Below, piece after piece: positions 45,099 through 56,700 of a stretch of 64,000 nt of DNA. The number at the start of each line of letters is the position of its first letter. Positions within the stretch are counted from its first letter, which is position 1. This stretch comes from Bacteroidia bacterium (GTDB lineage: Bacteria; Bacteroidota; Bacteroidia; NS11-12g; UBA9320): assembly GCA_020849295.1 (NCBI GenBank), contig JADLGN010000019.1, forward strand, positions 1 to 64,000. Direction: 5' to 3'. Under the pieces are notes generated by a model, which saw nothing but the letters and a program-made list of their open reading frames with translations, did not search any database and was not told where the DNA came from. A program made the translations under genes and the position numbers.

Positions 45099-48000
45099 TT
45101 ATCTCAATAAATAAACTTTTCTGTTTTCCTCATATCTGTCATTATACATCCTTAGTATATATGCACCATTGTATAGTGCATCACTAAATCTGAATGTATG
45201 TGTATTTGTTCCAATTACATCAAAATACATTCGCAATTTTCCTTTGTTGTCATACAATTCAAAATGTATAGGCAAATCAAGTCCGAATGCTTCAAGTTCT
45301 GAAACAGTTATCATATCTACAGTTGGGTTAGGATACAATTTAATCAATTCAACCACAGGTGCTTCAAGAACTACTATAGTATCTTTTTGTAAACAGCCGT
45401 TAGCATCTGTAACTGTTATGTAATAAGTACCAACTCCTACATTGTGAATTGTATCATTATTTTGAGATGTCATACTCCATGCGTAAGAATATGGTAGTGT
45501 TCCACCTGTTGCAGTTACCCATACATGTCCATTATTAATTAAAGGAATTGCTGTAGTTCCATCTGTGGTAGTAAGAAGTTTTGTAGGTTCTGTTATGTCT
45601 CCACTATCTTTTATTACACACATATTCTTATCAGTAATAGTTACTACATAATGACCAGCAGGCATATTTGCAATATCTTCTGAAGTTTGAGAACTGCTCC
45701 AATTGTAAGTATATGGTGTTGTTCCGCCTGTTACTGTTAAATTAATAGAGCCATCTGACGAACCTTTACATTTTGCATTTGCTACTATTACAGAAGTACT
45801 TAGTGGTGCTGAAGGTTGTGTTACTATTATTGAGTCTTTCAACAAGCAACCACTTGAGTCTGTTACTGTAACTTTGTATTTACCTTGAATTAAATTAGTG
45901 ATACTTTGTGAACTTGCTCCATTAGACCAAGAGTATGTATAAGGCAATGTGCCACCAGCAACATTTAATGTTACAGAACCATCATTACCTCCATAACAGT
46001 TTACTGCCATAGCACTTATAGTGCTTGAAAGTGGTGCCACAGGTTGTTTAATATATATTGAATCTTTAATAATACATAGATTTTTATCTGTAACTAATAC
46101 ATAATATTTTCCTGCAACTAAAGCCCCAATATCTTCTGTATTGCTACCATTTGACCAAGAATAAATATATGGTGTTGTTCCTCCTGTAACTGTCAAATCA
46201 ACTGAACCTGTTGCATCGCCAAAGCATTTTACATAAACTTTTGTAATATTTGTAGCAAGTGGTGCCAGTGGCTGTGTAACAATTGCGGTATCTTTTAATG
46301 TACAATTATTTTTATCTATAATTGTTACATAATAAGTTCCGACAGTTAAGTTATTTATATCCTGATTTGTGCTGCTATTTGACCAGGTATATGTGTAAGG
46401 AGTTGTACCTCCAGTTACTGTTAAATCAACTGCACCATCATTGCCAGCATAACAATTTACTGCCGAAATTACAGTTGAAGAAGCTAAAGGTGCTGATGGC
46501 TGTGAAATATAAGCCGAATCGTAAAGCACACAATTATGACTGTCAGTTATTTTCACTTTATACCAACCATAAGTTTTACCGCTTATATCTTGAGAAATAT
46601 CTCCACTACTCCAGCTATATGTATATGGTGGAACACCTCCTGACGGAGTTATATTTATTCCACCATCACTACCTGCGTAACAATTCACATCACTTACCAC
46701 ATGTGTAGTAACTAACAATGTAGGTTGTGTTACAATTCCTGCATCGTTTATTGTACAACCATTTTTATCAGTAACTGTAACTGAGTAAGACCCTGCAGTT
46801 AAATTGCTGATATCTTCTGTAGTTGCACTATTACTCCAATTGTATGTATATGGCGTTATACCTCCAGAAACAGTTAAATTAATTGCTCCATCATTACCGC
46901 CAAAACAATTAACATGTGTAACTACATTTGAAATAACAAGTTTTGTAGGTTCTTTTATAACTGAAGAGTCATTAATTGTACAACCGTTAGCATCTGTTAC
47001 TGTTACAAAATAGTAACCATCTATCAAACTGTTCAAATCCTGATTAGTTGATTGACCTGAAGGAACACTTCCTCCGCCTGTAGCAGTCCATGAATATGAA
47101 TATGGAGTTGTACCGCCTGTAACTGTCAAATCTATAGAGCCAGTTGCATTTCCGTTACAATATACATCTACTCTTGTTTTAGAAGTAAACAATGGTGCAG
47201 AAGGCTGATTGATTGTAATGTTGTTAGTTGAAGTACAATTGTTGGCATCTGTAATTGTTACAGAATACGTTCCAGCAACAAGCCCTGTTAAATCCTGATT
47301 GGTTGACTGACCTGATGGTACACTTCCTCCGCCGCTTGCTGTCCATGAATAAGTATATGCTGTTGTTCCGCCTGTAACAGTTAAATCAATTGAACCTGTT
47401 GAATTTCCATAACATTTTACATCAACTTTTGTATATGAATTTGACAATGCTGCAGATGGCTGGCTTATAGTTATATTTTTGTTATCTGTACATGCATTTG
47501 CATCAGTAATTGTAACTGAATATGTACCGGCTACAAGTCCCGTCAAATCCTGATTTGTTGATTGACCTGACGGCACACTTCCTCCTCCGCTTGCTGTCCA
47601 TGAATATGAATATGATGTTGTTCCGCCTGTAACTGTTAAATCAATTGAACCGCTTGCATCTCCGTAGCATTTAACATCAACTTTTGTATATGAACTTGAA
47701 AGTGCAGCAGAAGGTTGTGTTATTGTAACACTATTTGTTGTTGTACAATTATTAGCATCTGTTACAGTAACATTATATGTTCCGGCAACCAGTCCTGTCA
47801 AATCCTGATTGGTTGATTGACCTGAAGGCACGCTGCCACCTCCACTTGCTGTCCAAGAATATGAATAAGCTGTAGTACCTCCGGTAACTGTTAAATCTAT
47901 TGAACCACTTGCATTTCCATAACATTTTACATCAACTTTTGTATATGTACTTGACAAAACTGCTGAAGGCTGTGAAATAACAACAACTTGAGTTTTTGTA

Positions 48001-51000
48001 CAGCTATTTGCATCAGTAATTGTTACTGTATAAGTACCTGAAATTAATCCTGTCAAATCCTGGTTTGTTGACTGTCCTGATGGTACACTTCCACCGCCAC
48101 TTGCTGTCCATGAATAAGAATAGGATGGTGTACCGCCGGTAACTGTTAAGTCAATTGAAGCAGTAGAATTTCCAAAACATTTTACATCAATTTTGGTATA
48201 GCTCGGAGTAATAGGGGCTGATGGTTGTGTAATTGTTGCACTATTTGTTGTTGTGCAATTATTAGCATCAGTAATTGTTACATTATATGTCCCGGCTACA
48301 AGTCCTGTTAAATCCTGATTAGTTGACTGGCCTGATGGCACACTTCCTCCGCCACTTGCTGTCCATGAATATGTGTATGCTGTCGTTCCACCGGTAACTG
48401 TTAAATCAATTGAGCCTGTAGCATCACCATAACACTTCACATTAACTTGTGTTTTTGTACTTGCCAACGGTGCTGCAGGTTTTGTAATTGTTGCACTATT
48501 GTTTGTTGTACAATTGTTAGCATCAGTAACTGTAACATTGTATGTTCCTGCCACAAGTCCTGTTAAATCTTGATTTGTTGATTGACCAGATGGCACGCTG
48601 CCACCTCCACTTGCTGTCCAAGAATATGAATAAGCTGTAGTACCACCGGTAACTGTTAAATCAATTGAACCTGTAGCATTTCCATAACATTTTACATCAA
48701 CCTGCGTTTTTGTACTTGCCAACGGTGCTGCCGGTTGTGTAATTGTAAAGCTATTATTTTTCACACAGTTATTTGCATCTGTAATTGTTACATTATATGT
48801 ACCGGCTATTAGTCCTGTTAAATCCTGATTAGTTGACTGGCCTGATGGCACACTTCCTCCGCCACTTGCTGTCCACAAATAAGTATATGATGGAGTTCCG
48901 CCGGTAGCTGTTAAATCAATTGAACCGCTTGCGTTTCCATAGCATTTTACGTTTACTTGCGTTCCTGTACTTGATAATAAAGTAGGTTGACTAATTGTTG
49001 CACTATTTGTTGTTGTGCAATTATTAGCATCAGTAATTGTTACATTATATGTCCCGGCTACAAGTCCTGTTAAATCCTGATTAGTTGATTGTCCTGAAGG
49101 TACACTTCCTCCGCCACTTGCTGTCCATGAATATGTGTATGCTGTCGTTCCTCCGGTAACTGCTAAATCAATTGAGCCTGTAGCATCACCATAGCACTTC
49201 ACATTAACTTGTGTTTTTGTACTTGCCAACGGTGCTGCTGGTTGTGTAATTGTAGCACTATTGTTTGTTGTACAATTATTAGCATCAGTAACTGTAACAT
49301 TGTATGTTCCTGCCACCAGTCCTGTCAAATCTTGATTAGTTGATTGTCCTGAAGGTACACTTCCTCCGCCACTTGCTGTCCATAAATATGTGTAACCTGA
49401 AGTACCTCCGGTAACTGTTAAATCTATTGAACCTGTAGCATCTCCATAACATTTTACATCAACCTGTGTTTTTGTACTTGCCAACGGTGCTGCCGGTTGT
49501 GTAATTGTTCCGGTGTCTTTAATTATACAGTTATTAAAATCAGTAACTGTTAAGTAATATGTACTTGCAGGGATGTTAGTTAAATCTTCTGTTGTTGCAG
49601 AATTGCTCCAGCTATAGCTGTAAGGTGTTACACCACCAGTTATAGTAACATCAAAAGCTCCTGTACTTGCTCCGTGGCATTTTACATGGGTTAAAGTATG
49701 AGATTTTTGAAGTTTTGGTGGTTGTGTGATTTCAGATGTGTCGTAAGCGAAACAACCATGGTCATCAATAACCTGTAAAGAGTATTTGCCGATTGATAAA
49801 CCAGTTAAATCTTGTGTAGTTGCAGAATTACTCCATACATAAGTATATGGAGTTGTGCCACCGGTAACAGTAATATCTACTGCCCCATCACTGCCTCCAA
49901 AACATTTGACATTTGAAATAACATGACTTATAACTAACTTGGCTGGTTGAGTTATTATAGTTGTATCTTTTGTTTTACAACCTTTTGTATCTGTAATAAT
50001 CACACTATAATTTCCTGCTGCAATAGCAGATAAATCCTGAGTAGTTTCTGCGTTACTCCAAATATATGAATATGGAGCAGTACCTGAAACAACTGTTAAA
50101 TCAATACTTCCATCATAGTTGCCGAAACACTGAGGATTTACTGATGACTTAGATGAGATTACGGGTAATAAATTTTTACTTATTTTTATTTCATCTGTAG
50201 ATTTACAACCTGTAGAAGCTGTAACTTTAACCCAGTATGTACCCCATGTATTTGCTGTTTTTGTTTGGTTTGTAGTGCTGTCATTCCATTTATATGAAGA
50301 ATATCCGCTTCCCGCATTTAGTACTAAGCTAAAATTAACATCTTCACAAAACGCAGTATCTTTACCTAAGTTGGTAACAGGACCCTGTTTTAATTCAAAT
50401 ACATCAGAAGTGTCAAATACAACATCAGTAGATGTTAATGATCTTAAGAAGTATTTTTTAATTCCGTTAATATCTCCCGGAATTACCCACTTATATAAAG
50501 TGTCGCCACCACTTAAATTAGTAGCAAAAGTTTTGTAAGTAGCTCCTGAATCGGCAGAATATTGAAGTTTGATAGAATTAAAAAATGAACGATGCCATCT
50601 TATACGTAATGTATCGCCAGTACATAAACTGGTATTAATTGGTATAGGTTTAAAAAATTCATTTGATGCTATACTGAATGAAATATCGGGTGTTGATTTA
50701 TCACCTTCTTTATTGTCAGTGTTATCAAATGCAATTGAATATGCTTTATAACTTGAGCCAAAATTTCCTCTGAATTTATATACTGTATCTTCTATACCAT
50801 TTGCAACTATATTATATGGACCATCATTTTCTGAAACATAAATATTAAAATAACCAACACCACTACCCAATGAGTCATCTTTTGCTTTTATTTTCATATC
50901 CACAACATTAGAGTCAATAACAGAAGGTACACTGCTGATAAAACTTGTAGGTGCAACAGCATCAATTATATTATGAATTTTAGGAGTAGGTACCGGCGTA

Positions 51001-53708
51001 TTATCATCAAATACTATTATTGCTTTAGCTCTAATGCTATCTAAAGTTTTTGCTGTAGATTTGGGTTTTATTGTATAATTTACATAACCTTCTCCCTTGT
51101 GTGTAATTGTATCATTAATTGCTAAATATCCTTTATTTCCATCAAGTGGAGGCACTCCTGTTGCAGGGTCAATACTTTCAAATACCCAAAATGCTTGACG
51201 GGAATTTAAGTCCAAACCTGCAGTAACGTCTAAATAAATCCCCAAAGAATCCTCTAAATCAAGACGATTAGAATATGTTGTAGAATTATCAGGTACGTTA
51301 AAACTGTATTTGTAAAAACCAAAGCTCGATAGTTTGAATGAAGTTATATCAACATTTGAATCTAAATTATGAGTAATTGTAACTTTTTGTGCGGGACCTG
51401 TAGCAAACTTGGGGTCATTTTCATATCTAATTTTGTATGGTAATGTTGCATTTACAGAAACCCATTTTTTGTCACCGTAGCTTGGAGGACCGATTATATC
51501 ATTAGGGTCATAAGAGCATGTTATTGGTATATACATGAGCCATGCTGTTGCTTCTGCTGTACAGTTATTCTTATCTATTACTGTTGCAGTATATGTTCTG
51601 AAAAATCCACTTCCGCCACTGCAAACCACTTCTTTGATACCATTGGGCCAATTATAAGTGTAAGGTTGCGTTCCTCCATTTGCAGATGCAGTTAATGTTA
51701 CTGTAAAAGATCTCTGACATGCACCAAAATAAACACCACTTCCCGATATATTTAATTTTAATTTTTCAGGAGCTACAAGATTGGTGTCGGCTACAATTTC
51801 ACATTTTGCGGCTGTATCTTTTATTACTACTATATAGTTTCCAGAGTCGAGTCCAACCACATCCTGACTTCTGGCAAATACCGCTCTTGTTGTATCTCCT
51901 TTGTGCCAGTAATACTCAGGCTCTTTCCCTTTTCCTTTCTTTTTAATTATTAAATCTATTTCTCCGTCTTTTGAATCAATACATTTAGGATTTTTAACTT
52001 CAAATTTTACTTCAAGGGTATCGCAGCATTTTTCACCAACATTTACGGCGTACCATGCATTACAAACCTGTTTCCACTCTTCTGATTTGTATCCGAATAT
52101 TTTTTCTGCTGCTAATAAAGTTGCTTTTCTCGCTGCCTTGTAATCAGAATGTGCAGTCATAAATTGAGATAATGCACGATATACTATTTTTTCGCTTTTT
52201 GCTCTGGTAATTCCAGTAACATTATATTGTTTATTTTTATCATTTGTTCCGTTTCCTCCTGCTGTTAACAAGTAAAACCAGAAATTTCCAACTCCCGAAT
52301 TAGTGTGTACACCACATTCATCATTATTATTATTTGGAACGCAACCTGTCTGACCTACCCAATGATCACCATCATAACAATTTGGTTGTTTCGTCCAATT
52401 ATGGGCACTTGTATTTTTAGGTGTTTTCATATTTCTTAGTGCATCTCCGTTTGTCCCGGGAGTAAAACATTGTTCACCTATTTGCCAGTTACCACCTCCT
52501 GTAGCGTAATCTTCAATGCAATATCCAAAAATATCGGCAAAAGATTCGTTTAATGCTCCAGATTCGTTTCTATATGCTAAGTTAGCTGTTTTTTCAACTA
52601 CTGCATGAGAAAATTCATGTCCTGTAATATCTAATGAAACTAAATCAGAAAATAAAACACCTCCACCTGTTCCGTAATACATTGCAGTACCATCCCAATA
52701 AGCATTATCGTATCCTGTTACACCGTTTCTTGCTTCACCGGTAGGTAAAAACGCATAAAAGTTTTTTATTAGCGTACCATTATTGTCAAAGGATTTTCTA
52801 TTGTGCTTTGTATTATAATAGTCGTATGTTTTTCCTATACCGTAATGTACATCTACACCGGCTTTTTGCCACTGAGAAGTAAAATTATTATCTGCATCAT
52901 TTACTAATGGATAACTGGCATGTGTTGTATCATTCCAGCAATAAAATGTTTTAATATTTCTTATTGAGTCTTGTAGATAAAATTGAGCACCTATTTTTTT
53001 GGTATTAATATTTACGCCATTACCAGAATAAAGCGAATTACCTGTACCATTTGCCCCATGCATAGCATCATGATAATATTCTACTGAACCGTTTTGAGAA
53101 TTTATGTATAAAAATACTCTTGATGGTTTTATTGTTAATATTTCTACTTCATAACACAAGACAACTTTGGCGTTTTCAATTCCAAATTTTGAAGCATATT
53201 TTAATTTAATTTTAGGTTGAACTTTAGGTTCATCATTAAATTGAAAATAGTCATTTGAAGTAATACCAAGCGTTGTATTTGCTATTTCAATAGCTTTATT
53301 TTCAGTAATTACAGGAGATATAATCAATTCAGGATCTCTTAATGTACCTATTATATTTTCAATCTGTCCATTATTTTTTCTTACAATTATAATATCTCCA
53401 CCATCTACAGGATACCCATTAATGGTTTGCATTACTTTTGTTACTGAATATCCATCAGAGTTTTCAGACGACATGGTTTTAAAAGTAAAATTATTTGAAA
53501 CATTATAAATTTCTGCTAATATTTTAGGCAGGTTTTCAATTGTTGTAGAACTCCACGAAGTATGTGGCTTAAAACTAAACAATAGATTTGAATTGTTGTA
53601 CTCTGCGTCAATTATTTGCTCTTTGCTGTTTTGAGCATATATGTTTGTCACATAAAGTGACAATACTATTGAAAGTATTTTTACTGTATTTAATATTAAT
53701 TTTTTCAT
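45099..53708 (-). CDS. Giant M4 metalloprotease-adhesin with about 20 SprB repeats and T9SS domain
   Basis: 2869 residues. Signal peptide (ILSIVLSLYVTNIYAQ), FTP propeptide (~30-220), M4 peptidase with H364-E-F-S-H368, Glu in ALNESFADIFG and late His in CGVHTNSGVGNFW. Then a first SprB-like unit (~590-680), a DUF7619-type module beginning CSYDPNDIIGPP, an Ig-like part, and from about residue 1180 some 19 SprB-type repeats (V.CYG...GSIDLTVTGGT..Y.Y.W.......DL..L..G.Y.VTVTD...C), the adhesin unit known from the gliding protein SprB. The end (LYPNPTVDMIT to KVYLLR) is a type A T9SS domain. It lies 8 bp after the neighbouring giant gene and shares its orientation, so both are probably one transcript ending at 45042. 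The combination suggests a cell-surface protease that binds its target. Confidence 0.92.
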   Translation of the reverse strand: MKKLILNTVKILSIVLSLYVTNIYAQNSKEQIIDAEYNNSNLLFSFKPHTSWSSTTIENLPKILAEIYNVSNNFTFKTMSSENSDGYSVTKVMQTINGYPVDGGDIIIVRKNNGQIENIIGTLRDPELIISPVITENKAIEIANTTLGITSNDYFQFNDEPKVQPKIKLKYASKFGIENAKVVLCYEVEILTIKPSRVFLYINSQNGSVEYYHDAMHGANGTGNSLYSGNGVNINTKKIGAQFYLQDSIRNIKTFYCWNDTTHASYPLVNDADNNFTSQWQKAGVDVHYGIGKTYDYYNTKHNRKSFDNNGTLIKNFYAFLPTGEARNGVTGYDNAYWDGTAMYYGTGGGVLFSDLVSLDITGHEFSHAVVEKTANLAYRNESGALNESFADIFGYCIEDYATGGGNWQIGEQCFTPGTNGDALRNMKTPKNTSAHNWTKQPNCYDGDHWVGQTGCVPNNNNDECGVHTNSGVGNFWFYLLTAGGNGTNDKNKQYNVTGITRAKSEKIVYRALSQFMTAHSDYKAARKATLLAAEKIFGYKSEEWKQVCNAWYAVNVGEKCCDTLEVKFEVKNPKCIDSKDGEIDLIIKKKGKGKEPEYYWHKGDTTRAVFARSQDVVGLDSGNYIVVIKDTAAKCEIVADTNLVAPEKLKLNISGSGVYFGACQRSFTVTLTASANGGTQPYTYNWPNGIKEVVCSGGSGFFRTYTATVIDKNNCTAEATAWLMYIPITCSYDPNDIIGPPSYGDKKWVSVNATLPYKIRYENDPKFATGPAQKVTITHNLDSNVDITSFKLSSFGFYKYSFNVPDNSTTYSNRLDLEDSLGIYLDVTAGLDLNSRQAFWVFESIDPATGVPPLDGNKGYLAINDTITHKGEGYVNYTIKPKSTAKTLDSIRAKAIIVFDDNTPVPTPKIHNIIDAVAPTSFISSVPSVIDSNVVDMKIKAKDDSLGSGVGYFNIYVSENDGPYNIVANGIEDTVYKFRGNFGSSYKAYSIAFDNTDNKEGDKSTPDISFSIASNEFFKPIPINTSLCTGDTLRIRWHRSFFNSIKLQYSADSGATYKTFATNLSGGDTLYKWVIPGDINGIKKYFLRSLTSTDVVFDTSDVFELKQGPVTNLGKDTAFCEDVNFSLVLNAGSGYSSYKWNDSTTNQTKTANTWGTYWVKVTASTGCKSTDEIKISKNLLPVISSKSSVNPQCFGNYDGSIDLTVVSGTAPYSYIWSNAETTQDLSAIAAGNYSVIITDTKGCKTKDTTIITQPAKLVISHVISNVKCFGGSDGAVDITVTGGTTPYTYVWSNSATTQDLTGLSIGKYSLQVIDDHGCFAYDTSEITQPPKLQKSHTLTHVKCHGASTGAFDVTITGGVTPYSYSWSNSATTEDLTNIPASTYYLTVTDFNNCIIKDTGTITQPAAPLASTKTQVDVKCYGDATGSIDLTVTGGTSGYTYLWTASGGGSVPSGQSTNQDLTGLVAGTYNVTVTDANNCTTNNSATITQPAAPLASTKTQVNVKCYGDATGSIDLAVTGGTTAYTYSWTASGGGSVPSGQSTNQDLTGLVAGTYNVTITDANNCTTTNSATISQPTLLSSTGTQVNVKCYGNASGSIDLTATGGTPSYTYLWTASGGGSVPSGQSTNQDLTGLIAGTYNVTITDANNCVKNNSFTITQPAAPLASTKTQVDVKCYGNATGSIDLTVTGGTTAYSYSWTASGGGSVPSGQSTNQDLTGLVAGTYNVTVTDANNCTTNNSATITKPAAPLASTKTQVNVKCYGDATGSIDLTVTGGTTAYTYSWTASGGGSVPSGQSTNQDLTGLVAGTYNVTITDANNCTTTNSATITQPSAPITPSYTKIDVKCFGNSTASIDLTVTGGTPSYSYSWTASGGGSVPSGQSTNQDLTGLISGTYTVTITDANSCTKTQVVVISQPSAVLSSTYTKVDVKCYGNASGSIDLTVTGGTTAYSYSWTASGGGSVPSGQSTNQDLTGLVAGTYNVTVTDANNCTTTNSVTITQPSAALSSSYTKVDVKCYGDASGSIDLTVTGGTTSYSYSWTASGGGSVPSGQSTNQDLTGLVAGTYSVTITDANACTDNKNITISQPSAALSNSYTKVDVKCYGNSTGSIDLTVTGGTTAYTYSWTASGGGSVPSGQSTNQDLTGLVAGTYSVTITDANNCTSTNNITINQPSAPLFTSKTRVDVYCNGNATGSIDLTVTGGTTPYSYSWTATGGGSVPSGQSTNQDLNSLIDGYYFVTVTDANGCTINDSSVIKEPTKLVISNVVTHVNCFGGNDGAINLTVSGGITPYTYNWSNSATTEDISNLTAGSYSVTVTDKNGCTINDAGIVTQPTLLVTTHVVSDVNCYAGSDGGINITPSGGVPPYTYSWSSGDISQDISGKTYGWYKVKITDSHNCVLYDSAYISQPSAPLASSTVISAVNCYAGNDGAVDLTVTGGTTPYTYTWSNSSTNQDINNLTVGTYYVTIIDKNNCTLKDTAIVTQPLAPLATNITKVYVKCFGDATGSVDLTVTGGTTPYIYSWSNGSNTEDIGALVAGKYYVLVTDKNLCIIKDSIYIKQPVAPLSSTISAMAVNCYGGNDGSVTLNVAGGTLPYTYSWSNGASSQSITNLIQGKYKVTVTDSSGCLLKDSIIVTQPSAPLSTSVIVANAKCKGSSDGSINLTVTGGTTPYTYNWSSSQTSEDIANMPAGHYVVTITDKNMCVIKDSGDITEPTKLLTTTDGTTAIPLINNGHVWVTATGGTLPYSYAWSMTSQNNDTIHNVGVGTYYITVTDANGCLQKDTIVVLEAPVVELIKLYPNPTVDMITVSELEAFGLDLPIHFELYDNKGKLRMYFDVIGTNTHTFRFSDALYNGAYILRMYNDRYEENRKVYLLR
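46938..49490 (-). repeat. Ten near-identical ~255-bp tandem units coding SprB repeats
   Basis: Inside the giant protease gene ten consecutive SprB repeats share an extra WTASGGGSVPSGQSTNQDL segment that the flanking repeats lack. Unit spacing, taken from the recurring CTTCCTCCGCC-type sequence (near 47068, 47324, 47578, 47830, 48087, 48343, 48598, 48855, 49105 and 49363), is about 250-258 bp. Neighbouring units are nearly the same in protein sequence while differing at synonymous sites. This indicates recent amplification or gene conversion. Confidence 0.88.
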
Positions 53709-53716
53709 GGCTTTTC

Positions 53717-56700
53717 TTATTTAATTATAGTGATACCTAATGCTGCTGATGATTTTGTATAAATTCTTACAGATCCTACTGCTCCAGGGCCAAGCCTGTT
53801 TGGCGGTCCTTCATCACCTTCTATTACTACTTCGAGCTCAGTATATTTTTTGGTTAAATCATTTGGATCAAATGCTATCGGAGCACCTCCTGAACTCACT
53901 ATTTTTACCTTTTTATTTACAATGTCGCTATTGCCGGAATTTCCAAAAACAATATCCCAGTATAATATCATATCTCTTCTTGTATTGCCCGGACGATTCA
54001 TTGAAATACTTAAATCTTCGGCAACTCCTGCTTCAATTTTAAATCCTTTATTAAGTATTGCAGTTTCTGATTCTTTATTTGCATAAATATGATAAAAACC
54101 TCTTTTCTTACCTGTAAGATTAAATGTAGCATATACTTTTGTCGGATCTATAAAATTAGTAAATAATGGCGTACTTGAAGAATACCTATTTCTGTCTTCA
54201 GCACTTGGCATTATAGAACCTCCTCCATATAATGTATCAATTAATAAAAATTCTGTTTCTTCCGTAAATTTAGAACCTTCTATTAATACTGTAATTTCTC
54301 CCTTATCTCCACCTTTAGAAGGAGAAACTTTTCTCACTTCAAATGGTAATATTCTAGGATACAATGTTATTTTTTGGAAATAACTAGCAGTTGTATTACC
54401 TGTAACATACAAATAATAAGTTCCTTTTTTTAGTTCAGGAACTAACAATTCCTGATTTCCTTTGAATGGGGCACCATGCTTAAAATCAAATATTGATGCA
54501 CTTGCCATTTCATCATATCTAAGGTACATTTCGTTATTTCCATTAATAGAATCACCTTTTAGTGTCAATAGCATGGTTTCTCCTTCAAGACTGTCTGCTA
54601 TAATAATTCTATAGTATAATTTATCATTATCATTTAAAGAATCACCGGTTTTTGTATTAAGAGGCAATATCGGAACATTTACATTCATGGTATTTACTGA
54701 AGCAGTATCATTGTTTGTATTTGATACTTCATTTATATTATTCATTATATCAGTATATGCAATTAAATAATAATCTCCTAAGGCAACTCCGCTTATTTTA
54801 ATTGACTTTGATTTCAAATTATCAGAGCCAGGTGCAATAGATAAATAATATTGTTCTGTACTCAAAAGCAAATCAGATGCATCTTGGATGTTGTCTTCTG
54901 ATAAATAAATATTATCACGCAACCACCCAATGGCAGGGTTGCTACCTACATTTTTAACTTTATAGTTTACATTTATAGTTTCTCCTACTATTACGCTATC
55001 AGGTGCAGTAATATAAGTAACTATTAAATCTGCAGGCGGAGCTTGTGAAATTGTAGTAATGCTTGAAACAAGATTATTGTTTTCACTATTGTGTTCGTAA
55101 ACCTCATTTGCATCATCAGTTTTTAATAATACAATATAATTTCCTGTAATATTTATTGGAATTGTATATTCTGCTGAATCTAAATAACTACTTCCCGAAT
55201 TAATGTTTCCACTATGTGTTTTGTTTCCTAACCTAAAATCTGATAAACTAATTGTATAGTCTGTAGATAAGTAAAACTGATCAGTCCATGAGCCTGACAA
55301 TGTGTTTCCGGAACCTTTATTTTCAACTTTCCAAACTATTTTTAAATTTTGACCAGAGGTGGCAGTTGATGGAACTTTCCAACTTGTTATTTGTAAATCT
55401 GGCGGCGGTGTAAGGTTTATAACTGTTAATTTTGCTCCACCCGAATTTTTACAAACAACTTTTTTATTATTTGTTGTATCAATGTCATAAATACTTTTAT
55501 CTATATCAGTTTTTGCTATAAGATAATAATTACCTTCTGTGCCATTTGGAATTTTAAATGTCGTATTTACTGTATATGAGCTATCCTCTTCCAATTTTTT
55601 TATTCTGTTTATATTGGTCAACTGTATATCATTTGCACTTAAAATTGAATCTGTTGACAAATAAAAACCATCAACCCAAAATCCGGTTTGTGTTATGGCA
55701 TCTCCTATATTGGTTACAGTAAATGTTAATGTATATGTAGAGCCAGAATATAATGTATCTTTATTTATTACAGGGCAACTGATTTTTAAATCAACAGGAG
55801 GATATCCGTCAATAAATGCTTTTCCCGAACGTGCTTTGTTGTTTGAGTCGTTAAAATGTTCATATACATCAAGTACTGCATCTGTAAATACCCAGTAATA
55901 ATAATTTCCCTGGATAATAGATGTGGGCAATGTAAAATATACGGCAGATGTATAAGTAGAGTCCTTCTTGAGTATTGAAGATTTGGTAACAGATGTAAGT
56001 TCAATAACTTTTGTAGGGTCCCAAACTGAATCTTTTGACAAATAAAATTTATCCTTCCAATTTGGATTTGCTTTATTAGTACCTTGATTTTTTACTTTAT
56101 AATTTAATCCTACCAACTGACCTGCTTCAGCAGAGTCTGGAAAATCTAAAACAGTAGGTTTTAAATCTGGATATGGAGAAAGAATAATATCCATAGAGTC
56201 AGTACTTCTGGAAATGTTATTGTTTTCTTTTGTCCACTCGTAATTATTTTCATCAGCATCTGCAAATATATAATACAACCATTTTCCATCATACCCATCT
56301 GGTATAGTTACTATTGTATTAAGTTGCAATGTGTCATCAATATTTATATTACTTGTATAACAATATCTTCCTAATGCTTTTGCTTGTGAGCGATTCCATG
56401 TAAGTTGTTTTGACATAAATATACTGTCACATCTATGCCCCTGCAAGTTATTCCCTTTGCCATTATTTTTTACAGTCCACTTTATTGGAGTTGTACTTCC
56501 TGTTGAATCTGTTGAATTTATTAAAATTCGGGTAACTATCATATCAGGACTAAATATATATACTGAATCTTTTAATGACATATTATTTCCTTCATTTGAA
56601 ACCTCATTTACATTACCCCAATAATCAGTAAAAACGAAAAAATAATACTTACCATTTAATGATTTTGGCATATCAAAGTATGAATTGACTTTTGAAGTAT

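Noticed and set aside
46322-46708. Plus-strand open frames inside the giant protease gene
   Set aside because: They are low-complexity shadows of the SprB repeats (rich in Leu, His and Tyr) with no start signals or homology pattern.
46938-49490. Regular repeat array that could be taken for CRISPR or a DNA satellite
   Set aside because: Units are ~255 bp, in frame, and encode conserved SprB repeats. There are no spacers and no cas genes.
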